64,000 nt of DNA from Microcoleus sp. AS-A8 (GCA_039962225.1 JAMPKV010000030.1:1-64000); one strand, 5' to 3'. Counted from the stretch's first letter, positions 8,731-17,955 are shown. The notes: generated by a model not told the origin, from the sequence alone. Numbers and translations are program-made.

Positions 8731-8829
8731 AGTGGAGTGGAGAAATGGGGGCTGATAGGATGGGTGGATGCCAAGTCCACCTAGCTAAAACTGCTAATTT
8801 GTCTACCTCCGAAATTTGTTGCAACAGTA

Positions 8830-8854
8830 TTCGAGGGAGTTAGCCTCCCTCGAA
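8830..8854. terminator. Perfect 10-bp hairpin downstream of the amylase gene
   Basis: TTCGAGGGAG (8830-8839) and CTCCCTCGAA (8845-8854) with loop TTAGC. It sits in the gap after the amylase stop and before the DUF2927 start. On the minus strand no T-run follows, so it may be a terminator of unusual form or a dispersed repeat. Confidence 0.45.
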
Positions 8855-8947
8855 AAATCTAGTATGTTCTTTGAATCGGCTTCTAGCTTTTTGCAAAGAA
8901 GCGATCGCTTCTTCCGGTTTTTCTGCCGCCAAAGCGCTTGTCCCCGA

Positions 8948-10900
8948 TTAAGACTCTCGTCCAGATGCCCATTGATCCCGCCATTTTACAGTTCCTTCAC
9001 TGGCAATCACCCAGCGACGAGCAACAATGTTTTCCCGCAATGGAGACGTACCTTCACGCAATAGGACATATTTGTAAACGATTGGCTTTCCGGCACTTTC
9101 ATTAAAAGGAATTTCTCCAAACCAAGTGTTGGTATTGATGTATTCCAGAGGATAAGCTTTGGCAATATCCCAGTTGCCTAATTCCGGACAATCTCCGATT
9201 ACGACAATTTTTTCACCAGGTTTCGTTTGGACGCCATTAAGTTGCGCTCGTACAATGGTTTGCGCCTTAATTCGCTCTCCAACATGACTGATAACAATGA
9301 CTTCCTTTGAATCTAACTGAAAGTCATACAACTTGCCATTTTTGACTTCATATTTCCGTCGTGATAAGACATCTGTATGTTCTCCCTCAGGCAACTCGGT
9401 TTCAACCTCGTCCAGCGTCACTGATTCTCCACGATTCATCGCCACAAACAACAGTGAATCCCGATAACGCCGCACATAACAGTAAACATCAGGAGTCAGA
9501 TACTTTTGCCACTGACTTCCCATCGATACAGCAGGATTGAGTCGCCGCAAGCCAGAAAGTAAGCGAATATCTCGATAAAGCTGGCTATCAGTATCCCATT
9601 TATCCATCATTGGACGGTTGTAAGGGTCGTTATTTCCATAAGGGTCCATATCTCCATTGGTGTCATCGTGGAGATACTGTTCTGTGCCGTAATAAATGCA
9701 GGGAATACCACGAGCCGTCATAATCAATATAACCGCCAAACGCAAAATATCCGGGTCAGGATTTAGCGTTTGGAAGCGGTGCATATCGTGATTATCGATA
9801 AATGTAATCAGCTCAGTTGCACTATAGTAGTGATAATCTTGGTCAAAGACTTCTTGAATTAAGTGAAATCCTCCTTCAGCCCCCGTCCCTAAGGCTTGTC
9901 GAATCGCCATGCAAAGACCAAAATCTAGAATTGACATTCCAGATTCATTAGCAAATTCAACGGAACGGTCATTCAGAGGGCTACTATGAATCCACTCTCC
10001 GAAAATAAAAACATCGGGTCTATGGCTTTGAATGTCAGCAATAAATTCTTGCCAAAACCAGATCGGCATATGCTTCACCGTGTCAACCCGTAAAGCATCG
10101 ACTCCTCGATCTAGCCATTGCTTCATGGCTGACTTAATGTAGTTCCGATATTGGATATTATTTTCGTTAAACGTGGCAAGCCCTGACAATTCACAATTTT
10201 GCACTTGCCACTCGTCTTCCCAATCTGTCACTTCACCATAATGGTGATACCAGTGATTTTTATCATTATTAAAATCAGCGATTAGCTTGCCATCATCGTA
10301 GAGTAATCCCTTCTTGCCGCTAAAATCAGGGTTGCTATGGTTACACACAATATCCAGAATCATTTTCATGTTCCGTTTGTGTAATTCATCAATTAATCTG
10401 TCAAAAACCGTATTTCTACTTTCTTGAGTTTTATTGAGAGACGGGTCATCGTCTTTGTGAATAAAGCGAGGATTGAGTCGCTTAAAATCCTTTGTCCAGT
10501 AGCCATGAATAGCGGCACTATCAATAAATAAAGCTTCAACTTGCTCAAACAAAGGAGTGAGCCAAATGGCTGTCACTCCCAAGTTTTTTAAGTAGTCCAA
10601 TTTGTCAATAATTCCTTGTAAATCTCCCCCCCAGTATTTTCCCCAATCCTTTCCTTCGGGGTCATAAAGCTCTGGATTTGGGCCTTCACTATTTTCTGGA
10701 TCGCCATCAGAAAAGCGATCGACAACAATGAAGTAGAGGCTCTCCTGGCGAAATTCAATATCTCTGGTATATAAAAACTCTAAATCTATTTCACTTTCGG
10801 ATGGAGTCTCAGAAACTAACGCATCGACTTCTGCTTCAACTTTTGCTTCTGATATTTCATACTGAGATGAGGAGGATTGGGGGGGAGGAGTTGAGACCAT
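8948..10900 (-). CDS. Alpha-amylase family (GH13) enzyme with C-terminal CBM20 starch-binding domain
   Basis: A 650-residue glycoside hydrolase. The GH13 barrel shows its four conserved regions: DIVCNH (region I), DALRVDTVKH (region II, nucleophile Asp near 270), FGEW (region III, acid/base Glu near 302) and FIDNHD (region IV, near 367). A CBM20 domain occupies about 545-645 (VIGDCPELGNW signature). There is no signal peptide: the first 45 residues are acidic and low-complexity, so the enzyme should act in the cytoplasm, most likely on glycogen or released maltodextrins. Exact specificity (hydrolase or transferase) cannot be read from sequence. It appears monocistronic, with a strong hairpin downstream. 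Confidence 0.88.
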   Translation of the reverse strand: MVSTPPPQSSSSQYEISEAKVEAEVDALVSETPSESEIDLEFLYTRDIEFRQESLYFIVVDRFSDGDPENSEGPNPELYDPEGKDWGKYWGGDLQGIIDKLDYLKNLGVTAIWLTPLFEQVEALFIDSAAIHGYWTKDFKRLNPRFIHKDDDPSLNKTQESRNTVFDRLIDELHKRNMKMILDIVCNHSNPDFSGKKGLLYDDGKLIADFNNDKNHWYHHYGEVTDWEDEWQVQNCELSGLATFNENNIQYRNYIKSAMKQWLDRGVDALRVDTVKHMPIWFWQEFIADIQSHRPDVFIFGEWIHSSPLNDRSVEFANESGMSILDFGLCMAIRQALGTGAEGGFHLIQEVFDQDYHYYSATELITFIDNHDMHRFQTLNPDPDILRLAVILIMTARGIPCIYYGTEQYLHDDTNGDMDPYGNNDPYNRPMMDKWDTDSQLYRDIRLLSGLRRLNPAVSMGSQWQKYLTPDVYCYVRRYRDSLLFVAMNRGESVTLDEVETELPEGEHTDVLSRRKYEVKNGKLYDFQLDSKEVIVISHVGERIKAQTIVRAQLNGVQTKPGEKIVVIGDCPELGNWDIAKAYPLEYINTNTWFGEIPFNESAGKPIVYKYVLLREGTSPLRENIVARRWVIASEGTVKWRDQWASGRES

Positions 10901-11259
10901 AATAAGAGTGATGGAAAGGCTTATAGAGAGTCGTCTAAATTTGTCAAAACAGACGCATAATGTCTGAAAATAAAGATTACTCAGACAGACTTAATCTAGC
11001 ATTTTACAGAATGCCGTCTTCTTTGTACAGATAGTTTTTTAAGTCCCTTTTTGGTTAAAAAACTTGGATTGACTGAAATCAAGGACAAAAAGTAATAGAG
11101 AAATCTCTAGAGTGTTATCAAAAAATGTCATAAACCTACCTTCTGATAGATGCATGATCGAATACTTTTTGATATAAGGTGAGCTGTAACCAGACACGAG
11201 ATCTTGTTCTCCCTCACAAGAAACCTCTTTAGTACCGAGGCTGTGTAGTTTCATACTCC
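10901..11259. other. Intergenic region upstream of the amylase gene
   Basis: 359 bp with no supported gene. A 71-codon minus-strand ORF (11039-11254) has no recognisable domain or good start signal and is probably chance. The amylase promoter is expected in this stretch; no confident -35/-10 pair was identified. Confidence 0.3.
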
Positions 11260-11766
11260 CTACTTGATGATTTTTTTATCAATATATTCTCGCCAGTATT
11301 TTATCTGATCTCCTTCAAGCTCAAAAATGATGGCATCTTCAGCTTGAGATTTTTCACCCGTTTCTTTATTTTTTTCACTCCAATTCCACTCAATAGCTCC
11401 CTCATTCCCCTTGGCAATAATCCGTTTTATCGTCACTTTTGTATCTGTGAATTCGGCGAAGTAACTATCCGCTGCCTGTTTAACCTCTTGTTTTCCCCTG
11501 AACTGGAAACCCGGTACAGCAAACAAACAATCGTCCACAAAATCAGCAATGATTTGTTTAGAGTCGGCGGCTTCCCAAGCCTTAGCCTGTCTTTCTACGA
11601 GTTGTTGAATTTTCGAGTCAACCAGTAGTGTATCTGTTTGTGATGAGTGCATACTTATCGAACAGTTTTGCCAGTTAGCGTGGGCTGGAGATTGGTTTGT
11701 GGCAATGCCTAAGCTGCACAAGCAAACTAAACCATAAATAACAAGAGCGGCTCTAATACGTATCAT
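11260..11766 (-). CDS. Exported SnoaL/NTF2-like protein
   Basis: A 168-residue protein with a signal peptide (hydrophobic 5-22, likely cleavage after SPAHA near 30). The mature part has the cone-shaped NTF2-like pattern of SnoaL/DUF4440 proteins: an opening helix with LVERQAKAWEAADSKQI, a DCLF..PGFQFRGKQEV strand-turn and a closing EGDQIKYWREYID strand. Such domains bind small hydrophobic molecules or act as enzymes or immunity factors; no specific activity can be assigned. It ends 21 bp upstream of the next gene on the same strand's neighbour (pentapeptide protein), so the two may be co-transcribed. Confidence 0.75.
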   Translation of the reverse strand: MIRIRAALVIYGLVCLCSLGIATNQSPAHANWQNCSISMHSSQTDTLLVDSKIQQLVERQAKAWEAADSKQIIADFVDDCLFAVPGFQFRGKQEVKQAADSYFAEFTDTKVTIKRIIAKGNEGAIEWNWSEKNKETGEKSQAEDAIIFELEGDQIKYWREYIDKKIIK

Positions 11767-11787
11767 TCGATTGGTAGATCCTGTGAC

Positions 11788-12342
11788 TCAATCTCCTTCC
11801 TCTGCCGATGGCAAAGGAGGACGATGTCCATCTGGATAAATCGTTGAACTGTCCACGTAAGCCTCAGAGAGTTCAGCTTTATGGCTACGAAACAAGTTAC
11901 TGCCACTTAACTGTGTCTTTGTCAGGTTAGTTTGACTCAGATTTGCACCGCTCAAGTCAGCACCACTTAAATTGGCATAACTCAGGTCAGCCTTAGCTAA
12001 ATCAGCTCCTTGTAAATTTGCACGCGACAAATTAGCGCCCCGCAAGTTGACTCGTCGCAGACTGGCTCTAAACAAATTGGCTGCCTCAAGATCTGCATTC
12101 TCTAAATTGGCCTGAAAAAGCTGGGCATCACTCAACTGTGCGGCCTGAAGCTGAGCCTGCTGCAAGTCAGCTTGACTCAGGTTAGCGTAGGGCAGGTAAG
12201 TTTTTTGAAGGTTGCTACCCCTCAAATCGATTCCTGGTAAATCGGATTCAAATAAGTCAGCCCCACTGATATCTACTTTGCTAAAGTCTCGTCTCCCACT
12301 CGCATATTGAGCGAGTAGCTCTGATCCACGTATCTTCTTCAT
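11788..12342 (-). CDS. Pentapeptide-repeat protein
   Basis: A 184-residue protein built of A(D/N)LXX pentapeptide repeats from about residue 24 to 165 (for example LSQADLQQAQ, ANLSGADLSG). The repeats form a right-handed quadrilateral beta-helix. No signal peptide or transmembrane segment is visible, so it is probably cytosolic. Pentapeptide proteins are abundant in cyanobacteria and mostly of unknown function; a few mimic DNA and bind gyrase, but nothing here shows that. It lies 21 bp upstream of the SnoaL-like gene and may share its transcript. Confidence 0.88.
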   Translation of the reverse strand: MKKIRGSELLAQYASGRRDFSKVDISGADLFESDLPGIDLRGSNLQKTYLPYANLSQADLQQAQLQAAQLSDAQLFQANLENADLEAANLFRASLRRVNLRGANLSRANLQGADLAKADLSYANLSGADLSGANLSQTNLTKTQLSGSNLFRSHKAELSEAYVDSSTIYPDGHRPPLPSAEEGD

Positions 12343-12770
12343 CTGTGCTTTTGGTTTGGATGCATCTCTCCGACGGAGAAACTTTACTCCCCCAATGTCA
12401 ATGAGTATTTATACCCATTTTTTGTTCCACTTTAATAAGGTAAGCCACTGTAACCAAAGACACATTTGTTCTAATATTTTCTTAAGAATTGTAAAGAATT
12501 AAATAAATATCTTAGAATTTTATTGACAAAATTTAATTTTCATGAATGCCCTATCAACTTCTACAGCCATCCATAAACGAAGGTCAAGGTATTGGATTAA
12601 CCTTAAGGATAGACAGAATGCAGGGGATTGAGACAGTTGAGAGACGAGTCTGTCACCTATCCGAGCTAAGAGCATCGTCTTTTGGTAGGTTCTGCTCAGA
12701 AGTGTGTAAAAAGTTGGGTGACCTTATGATGTCAAGATAAACGACGAAGCAAAAACGTATTAAAACAATT
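12343..12770. other. AT-rich intergenic region between divergent genes
   Basis: 428 bp between the pentapeptide gene (minus) and the SagB-like gene (plus). Bases 12470-12545 are strongly AT-rich and probably hold the promoters. A 64-codon ORF at 12546-12740 lies directly before the SagB-like gene but has no recognisable domain and is probably not a gene. Confidence 0.3.
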
Positions 12771-14333
12771 ATGTCAGACCAGCAATTATCAATTGCTCAG
12801 CATTACCACGAGCGCACTAAATATTATCCAGAGACGATCGCCGCCAAAAGCAAGGTTCTCGACTGGGAAAATCAACCCGTACCTTATAAGGACTATAAAG
12901 TTGGCGCTAACATTGACCTGAAACCCTATCTAAAAGAAGACCCAAAGGCGTTTACGAGTGAACCGGGTAAAACGTTGTGGCGGCTGTCACAACTGCTCTT
13001 TTACAGCTATGGATTGACGGCGAGGATGCCGACCTTGATGGGCCCACCCATGTATCTGCGAGCAGCTCCCTCTGCCGGGGGATTATACCCAGCCGAGGTA
13101 TATTTGGTCTGCCGAGGAACACCGGCTTTACCGACAGGGCTGTATAACTATCAGTGCCGAAGCCATTCTCTGGTTCATTTTTGGGAGAGCGAAGTTTGGT
13201 GTGTGCTGCAAGATGCCTGTTACTGGCATACGACCTTAGGCAGTACAGATATCGCCATTGTGATTACAGCCGTTTTTTATCGTTCCGCATGGCGTTATGA
13301 AGACCGGGCTTATCGGCGGATTTTCTTGGATACGGGTCATATCCTGGGTAACATTGAGCTAGCTTCAGCCTTCACCGATTACCGACCGCACCTGATTGGT
13401 GGTTTTTCAGATGAGACGGTGAACGAGCTGCTTTATCTAGACTCGAAGAAGGAAGCTGCGATCGCGGTGATTCCCATCGCCGATCAGCTCAATTTTCGAC
13501 AACAACTGCCGCCGGCTCCCACCACCTTGCCCTCCATGATTTTCCTACACTATCCAGAAATTCCAGACGGGCAATTACTCAATTATTTGCATCATGTCAC
13601 CGAAATCGATCAGATGCGGAATTGGGATGTTGAGGTTGAGAAATATCAAGTTAAAGAGGCACAACTGCTACAAGGAGATAAATATAATTTTCCGTTCTGT
13701 ACAAAGGTTTCAACAGTTACAAGGCCAATCAATTGGGCAGAGGGCAGCAGCGATGGTATTCTCCAATCGTTGGAGAATACCATCCTGAAACGTCGCTCCA
13801 CTCGTGCTTATAATGGTGCCAATCTAACTCTAGATGAACTCAAATATGTACTCGATTTTACTTATCAGCCTCAGCACTATACTGACCAAGGGCTGGACGG
13901 TTCGCCGGATTATTTCGATTTGAGTTTAATTGAAACCTTTATCGCCGTGTCGGGCGTGACGAACTTAGAAGAGGGCTGTTACTATTACGCGCCGAAAGCT
14001 CAAGAATTACGGCAAATTCGATTTAAAAACTTCCGGCGAGAGTTACACTACTTGTGTCTAGGACAAGAGTTGGGTCGAGATGCGGGAGTTGTGGTATTCC
14101 ATACGTCTGACTTGAAAAGGGCGGTGGACAAACAAGGCGATCGCGCCTACCGTTATCTCCACATGGATGCGGGTCATTTGGGACAACGGATGAATCTAGC
14201 CGCCATTTACCTGGGTTTAGGGGTTAGTGGTATTGGTGGATTTTTTGATGACCAGGTGAATGAAGTATTGGGTATCCCAACCGATGAAGCCGTTTTGTAC
14301 ATCACTACTCTTGGACGCCCTAAAAGAAGTTAG
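12771..14333 (+). CDS. SagB/ThcOx-family FMN oxidoreductase, tandem nitroreductase domains
   Basis: A 520-residue protein with two nitroreductase-fold halves (about 60-270 and 310-515). Both carry the SagB-type signatures, such as RAAPSAGGLYPAEVY in the first and a RRSTRAYNG start in the second, and each ends with an LD.GH.LGN / MDAGHLGQR helix. SagB/ThcOx enzymes use FMN to oxidise azolines to azoles in thiazole/oxazole-modified peptides. No cyclodehydratase (YcaO) or precursor peptide gene is recognisable nearby, so the substrate is open; stand-alone members of this family are common in cyanobacteria. No membrane segment is seen; it should be cytosolic. Confidence 0.82.
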   Translation: MSDQQLSIAQHYHERTKYYPETIAAKSKVLDWENQPVPYKDYKVGANIDLKPYLKEDPKAFTSEPGKTLWRLSQLLFYSYGLTARMPTLMGPPMYLRAAPSAGGLYPAEVYLVCRGTPALPTGLYNYQCRSHSLVHFWESEVWCVLQDACYWHTTLGSTDIAIVITAVFYRSAWRYEDRAYRRIFLDTGHILGNIELASAFTDYRPHLIGGFSDETVNELLYLDSKKEAAIAVIPIADQLNFRQQLPPAPTTLPSMIFLHYPEIPDGQLLNYLHHVTEIDQMRNWDVEVEKYQVKEAQLLQGDKYNFPFCTKVSTVTRPINWAEGSSDGILQSLENTILKRRSTRAYNGANLTLDELKYVLDFTYQPQHYTDQGLDGSPDYFDLSLIETFIAVSGVTNLEEGCYYYAPKAQELRQIRFKNFRRELHYLCLGQELGRDAGVVVFHTSDLKRAVDKQGDRAYRYLHMDAGHLGQRMNLAAIYLGLGVSGIGGFFDDQVNEVLGIPTDEAVLYITTLGRPKRS

Positions 14334-14480
14334 TCGTCTTGGGGCGTATCGGAGTACACTAGCTCAAATAGAGTGACGGCGTAAATCTTGTTTAAGCCAA
14401 GAAAAGCGAAGCTAATTAGGTGCCTTGTCCCAGAATTTCTCATTAATATTTGAAAGAGGCCAAGTAGGTAGGGATTAGTT

Positions 14481-14846
14481 ATGAGTACAGTCCTGGTGGT
14501 AGAAGATAGTCTTCCACAAAGAGAAATGATCTCACAACTTCTGAAAGGGTATGGACTGAGGGTCATTGTGGCAGGTGATGGCGTCGAAGCCCTAGAGCAA
14601 ATTCAATCGTCTTCTCCAGATCTCGTGGTTTTAGACATCATCATGCCCCGGATGAATGGCTATGAAGTCTGCCGTCGGCTCAAAGCCAACTCTAGAACCC
14701 AAAACTTGGCGGTGGTTATGTGTTCGGCGAAGAAAGAAGAATTTGACCGCTACTGGGGTATCAAGCAAGGTGCTGATGCTTATATTTCCAAGCCTTTCCA
14801 CCCTCAAGAGCTTGTTGGTACAGTAAAGCAGCTTCTGCGAAGTTAA
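14481..14846 (+). CDS. CheY-like single-domain response regulator
   Basis: A 121-residue stand-alone receiver domain. The acidic pocket (E8, D9), phospho-acceptor D52, conserved S82 and K104 are all present, so it should be phosphorylated by a histidine kinase. There is no output domain; such PilH/CheY/CrrB-type regulators act by protein contact, in cyanobacteria often in motility. No kinase gene is adjacent. It begins 147 bp after the SagB-like gene and is probably transcribed separately. Confidence 0.9.
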   Translation: MSTVLVVEDSLPQREMISQLLKGYGLRVIVAGDGVEALEQIQSSSPDLVVLDIIMPRMNGYEVCRRLKANSRTQNLAVVMCSAKKEEFDRYWGIKQGADAYISKPFHPQELVGTVKQLLRS

Positions 14847-15183
14847 GGGATGTTATATCCCATCTAGCAAATAGATAATCCCTCTTGTGTGCGCCGGAAC
14901 TGGGCGTTTTCAAAGAGGGTCATTTGATTTTGTAAAACACTTTCATTCGGAATTCCACGGCTGTAAGTAAAATTACTGATTCACCTAATCGGCTCAGTCC
15001 GAGTTTTTCGGCTCAGCCACAGCTTTAGAGTGCGTCTTGGCACACTACCTACCGATGACTTTAGGCTGCTTCACCAAAATTTCATCCATTTTCCCTCAAT
15101 CCTCAAAACTGCTTTATGCAAATAAGTCTGACAAACCGAGATGCTTAAAGGTAGAAGGTATAAGTTAATGGGATGCACATAAA
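14847..15183. other. Intergenic region with a possible terminator
   Basis: After the response regulator, CCCTCTT (about 14880) pairs with AAGAGGG (about 14919) across an inner CGCC/GGCG pairing, giving a long imperfect hairpin that could end the transcript. Otherwise nothing recognisable is seen in this 337-bp stretch. Confidence 0.35.
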
Positions 15184-15486
15184 ATGAATGAAGATATTAG
15201 GGAAGCATTCGTCGTTGCTGCGCTAGAAACCTTTAAGAAACTTTCGGAATGTCCAGAACTCAAAAACTACAAAATTTACTGTGAACCGGGAAAAAGCCTC
15301 AGAAGAAAACTTCAGAAACGTGCAGAAATAGGAGGAACAAGTGCCCCTGTGACAACGGGTGTATCTTCTGTGCCTTTTCGATGGGTACTTGTGGTATCCG
15401 CTCAAACGTCAGCTCGTCAGTCAGCATTGAAAGTCCGTGGATATCGCCAGTCTTACATTTCACCTAGTTGTTCAATTAGTTCCTAA
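15184..15486 (+). CDS. Short hypothetical ORF, possibly truncated
   Basis: A 100-codon ORF. The first 45 residues (opening MNEDIREAFVVAALETF) look protein-like and helical, while the rest is serine/valine-rich and overlaps sequence resembling the ATTGAAAGTCCG repeat also seen near 452. I do not recognise the family. A genuine small gene whose 3' part has been replaced by repeat sequence is one reading; chance is another. No convincing ribosome site is visible before the ATG. Confidence 0.3.
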   Translation: MNEDIREAFVVAALETFKKLSECPELKNYKIYCEPGKSLRRKLQKRAEIGGTSAPVTTGVSSVPFRWVLVVSAQTSARQSALKVRGYRQSYISPSCSISS

Positions 15487-15639
15487 CTATTCATAGCTTC
15501 GTCAAATGTCAATCGGGGCTTTTAGTGTTTTTTTAATTCTTCGGGCTTACTGATACACTCTCCATAAAGCATGGCTAGGGATTTTATTTGATATAAAATT
15601 TATCAATTATTTCCAGGTTGCTAAAAATTTGACTCCGCG

Positions 15640-16344
15640 ATGAAACCTTATCAGAAGATACCGATTCAAGAGTGTGGAGAGCCGCTCGTACCTATTCCCC
15701 TAGAACAGTTTGCCGTAGAATCACCTCATCCCTACGAAAAACTGGGAGCGCCCTATGGGGACACTTCTCCGTACTATCTGCGCGAGAGCGTGATCGCAGC
15801 CTTGATTACTGTACAAGCTGAACTCCAACAACGACATGCCGATTGGCGCATCCAGATTTTTGATGCCTATCGACCCGTAGCCGTTCAACAATTTATGGTG
15901 GATCACACATTCGCTGAGGTCGTTCAAGCCCAAAACTTAGACCCAGAGACCCTATCCGACGACCAACGCGACGCCATTTTACAGCAAGTCTATCAAATCT
16001 GGGCGGTGCCCAGTCCCAACCCAAAGACGCCGCCGCCTCACAGTACTGGTGCCGCCATCGATCTGACCTTGGTGGATGCTACAGGTCAGATGATTGATAT
16101 GGGTTCAGCCATTGACGAACTCTCACCCCGTTCTCATCCCGACTATTACGCCAATCAGCCGGACAAGCCCTATCATGAGCATCGGCAGCTATTGCGGGAT
16201 GTCATGTACTCGGCTGGCTTCCGCCGTCATCCAGGAGAGTGGTGGCATTTCTGCCTGGGGGATCAAATGTGGGCGTGGCTGTGCAATCAAGACAATCCAA
16301 CGGTGACTGTTAGGGCACGTTATGGTCGCGTTGCCCATCAATAG
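15640..16344 (+). CDS. D-alanyl-D-alanine dipeptidase, VanX/DdpX family (M15D)
   Basis: A 234-residue zinc dipeptidase. The family signature H134-S-T-G-A-A-I-D141 supplies two zinc ligands and GEWWHF (E200, H203) the catalytic Glu and third ligand; an R in IFDAYRPV binds substrate. No signal peptide is seen, implying a cytoplasmic enzyme that cleaves free D-Ala-D-Ala or related dipeptides. There are no vanH/vanA-like genes nearby, so a role in cell-wall turnover or D-amino-acid use is likelier than glycopeptide resistance. murQ lies 0.7 kb downstream, which fits peptidoglycan recycling. Confidence 0.85.
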   Translation: MKPYQKIPIQECGEPLVPIPLEQFAVESPHPYEKLGAPYGDTSPYYLRESVIAALITVQAELQQRHADWRIQIFDAYRPVAVQQFMVDHTFAEVVQAQNLDPETLSDDQRDAILQQVYQIWAVPSPNPKTPPPHSTGAAIDLTLVDATGQMIDMGSAIDELSPRSHPDYYANQPDKPYHEHRQLLRDVMYSAGFRRHPGEWWHFCLGDQMWAWLCNQDNPTVTVRARYGRVAHQ

Positions 16345-16550
16345 GAAGGTGTTCATACACAGTTGCAGTCAAACGTAGTACTTTATCTTTCCCCCCATCT
16401 CCCCATCTGCCCATCCAACTGATCTACTATCTTTGAACCCAACTCGGTATCAGGTGTCAGGGGTCAAGTGTCAGGTGCCGGCAGCCAGAAGTCAGATAAT
16501 CTAGGTAAAGACGGTTTTGTTTAGCATGTACCCCTAGAAAGAAACAACAT

Positions 16551-16925
16551 ATGGTTGCACCCCAGCGAGTATTTGTTCTCCTATTTCATGCCCGAACGGA
16601 AAACGAGGGAATTCACACGATTCGGATTGGTGATCGCAACAAGGTACTGATGTTTGAATCAGAAGACGATGCCACCCGTTTTGGTTTGTTATTGGAAGCG
16701 CAGGATTTCCCAGAAGCCACTGTGGAAGCCATCGGTGCTGATGAAATTGAAGAGTTTTGCCGCTCGAATGATTATGATTGGGAGCTGATTGAACCCGGAC
16801 GTTTGGAAATTCCGCCAGAGACGAATGTGGAACAAACAGACTGGCAAGCGAAGGCCGCTCAATCTGAAGAACCGGAAATGACTGACTTAGAGCGCATTCG
16901 TCGTCAGCTAGAGGGACTATTGTAA
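16551..16925 (+). CDS. DUF3110 domain protein
   Basis: A 124-residue protein of the DUF3110 family, found in cyanobacteria and plant plastid-targeted proteins. The domain covers about 5-80 (VFVLLFHARTENEGIHTI..., FESEDDATRF, LEAQDF...VE.I...EI.EFC). The tail is acidic and glutamine/glutamate-rich. No catalytic residues are evident; its function is unknown. It is followed by a heptamer repeat array and murQ on the same strand. Confidence 0.85.
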   Translation: MVAPQRVFVLLFHARTENEGIHTIRIGDRNKVLMFESEDDATRFGLLLEAQDFPEATVEAIGADEIEEFCRSNDYDWELIEPGRLEIPPETNVEQTDWQAKAAQSEEPEMTDLERIRRQLEGLL

Positions 16926-16960
16926 ATATTCAGGGAATTGGAAAAGGGAAAAAGTCAAAC

Positions 16961-17009
16961 AATGACCAATGACCGATGACCAATGACCAATGACCAATGA
17001 CCGATGACC
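16961..17009 (+). repeat. Heptanucleotide tandem repeat (7 units)
   Basis: Seven tandem 7-bp units read AATGACC or GATGACC (order A A G A A A G for the first base). This matches the short tandemly repeated repetitive sequences known from filamentous cyanobacteria. It ends 13 bp before the murQ start codon, close enough to affect translation or transcription of that gene. Confidence 0.85.
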
Positions 17010-17022
17010 AAACAGTAAAATC

Positions 17023-17955
17023 ATGAAGAATTTGGAGGAGCGGGGTCATCTGCTGACTGAGCAGATTAATCCAGCAAGTCAGAACCTTGACCAGCTAACA
17101 TCCCTGGAGTTGGTAGATCTATTTAATCGCGAGGATGCCAAAACTCTCAGTGCGATCGCAGCAGCACGAACTGAGCTGGCACAAGCCATTGACCGCACGG
17201 CTCTTGCTCTGAGTCGGGGGGGACGGCTCTTCTATGTGGGAGCAGGAACGAGTGGACGTTTAGGGGTACTGGATGCAGCAGAGTGTCCCCCCACCTTTTG
17301 TACACCGCCCGAACTGGTTCAGGGAATCATTGCTGGGGGTGCCGGTGCTTTGGTGCGGAGTTCGGAAGATTTGGAGGATAAACCGGAAGATGGGGCAGAA
17401 GCGATCGCCCATCGCCATGTTACGGAACTCGATGTTGTCGTCGGCATCACCGCAGGTGGCACCACACCCTTCGTTCACGGTGCTCTCCAAGCCGCACGAC
17501 AGCGAGGAGCGACAACAATTTTAATTGCCTGTGTTCCGGCAGAACAGGTGAGTACGGAGGCTGACTTGGATATTCGACTCTTGGTTGGCCCAGAAGTCCT
17601 GGCTGGCTCCACGCGGCTGAAAGCGGGTACCGTGACCAAGATGGCCTTAAACATCATCTCCACCAGTGTGATGGTTCGGCGGGGCAAAGTCTACGGCAAT
17701 CGCATGGTAGATGTTGCCGTGACCAACAAAAAACTTCATGACCGTGCGTTGCGAATTCTGCAAGACCTCACCAGTCTCAGCCGGGAGGAGGCAGGATATT
17801 TATTAGAGCGCAGTGGACGCCATGTCAAACTAGCGCTTGTGATGCATTGGACAGGACTCGACAAAGAAGAAAGCGATCGCCTCCTGCTTCAACATCAAGG
17901 CGATCTCAGGATTGCCGTGCAAAGCTGGAATAACAATAGTAAGGAGAACAGTTGA
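17023..17955 (+). CDS. murQ: N-acetylmuramic acid 6-phosphate etherase
   Basis: A 310-residue SIS-domain protein, the usual MurQ length. It opens with NLEERGHLLTEQINP, characteristic of the family, and has the signature GAGTSGRLGVLDAAE at 73-87, with E87 the probable catalytic acid. It removes lactate from MurNAc-6-phosphate to give GlcNAc-6-phosphate in the cytoplasm, a step of peptidoglycan recycling that can feed NagA/NagB. The ATG lies only 13 bp after the heptamer repeat, with no good Shine-Dalgarno sequence. The gene is followed 54 bp later by the site-2 protease gene. Confidence 0.93.
   Translation: MKNLEERGHLLTEQINPASQNLDQLTSLELVDLFNREDAKTLSAIAAARTELAQAIDRTALALSRGGRLFYVGAGTSGRLGVLDAAECPPTFCTPPELVQGIIAGGAGALVRSSEDLEDKPEDGAEAIAHRHVTELDVVVGITAGGTTPFVHGALQAARQRGATTILIACVPAEQVSTEADLDIRLLVGPEVLAGSTRLKAGTVTKMALNIISTSVMVRRGKVYGNRMVDVAVTNKKLHDRALRILQDLTSLSREEAGYLLERSGRHVKLALVMHWTGLDKEESDRLLLQHQGDLRIAVQSWNNNSKENS

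Noticed and set aside
11039-11254. 71-codon minus-strand ORF after the SnoaL-like gene
   Set aside because: No domain and no good start signal; probably chance.
12546-12740. 64-codon ORF before the SagB-like gene, considered as a precursor peptide
   Set aside because: It lacks the leader/core layout and the Cys/Ser/Thr-rich core expected for azole-modified peptides.
16961-17009. Heptamer array considered as a CRISPR-like or origin iteron array
   Set aside because: Units are contiguous 7-mers without spacers and there is no dnaA or DnaA-box cluster nearby.
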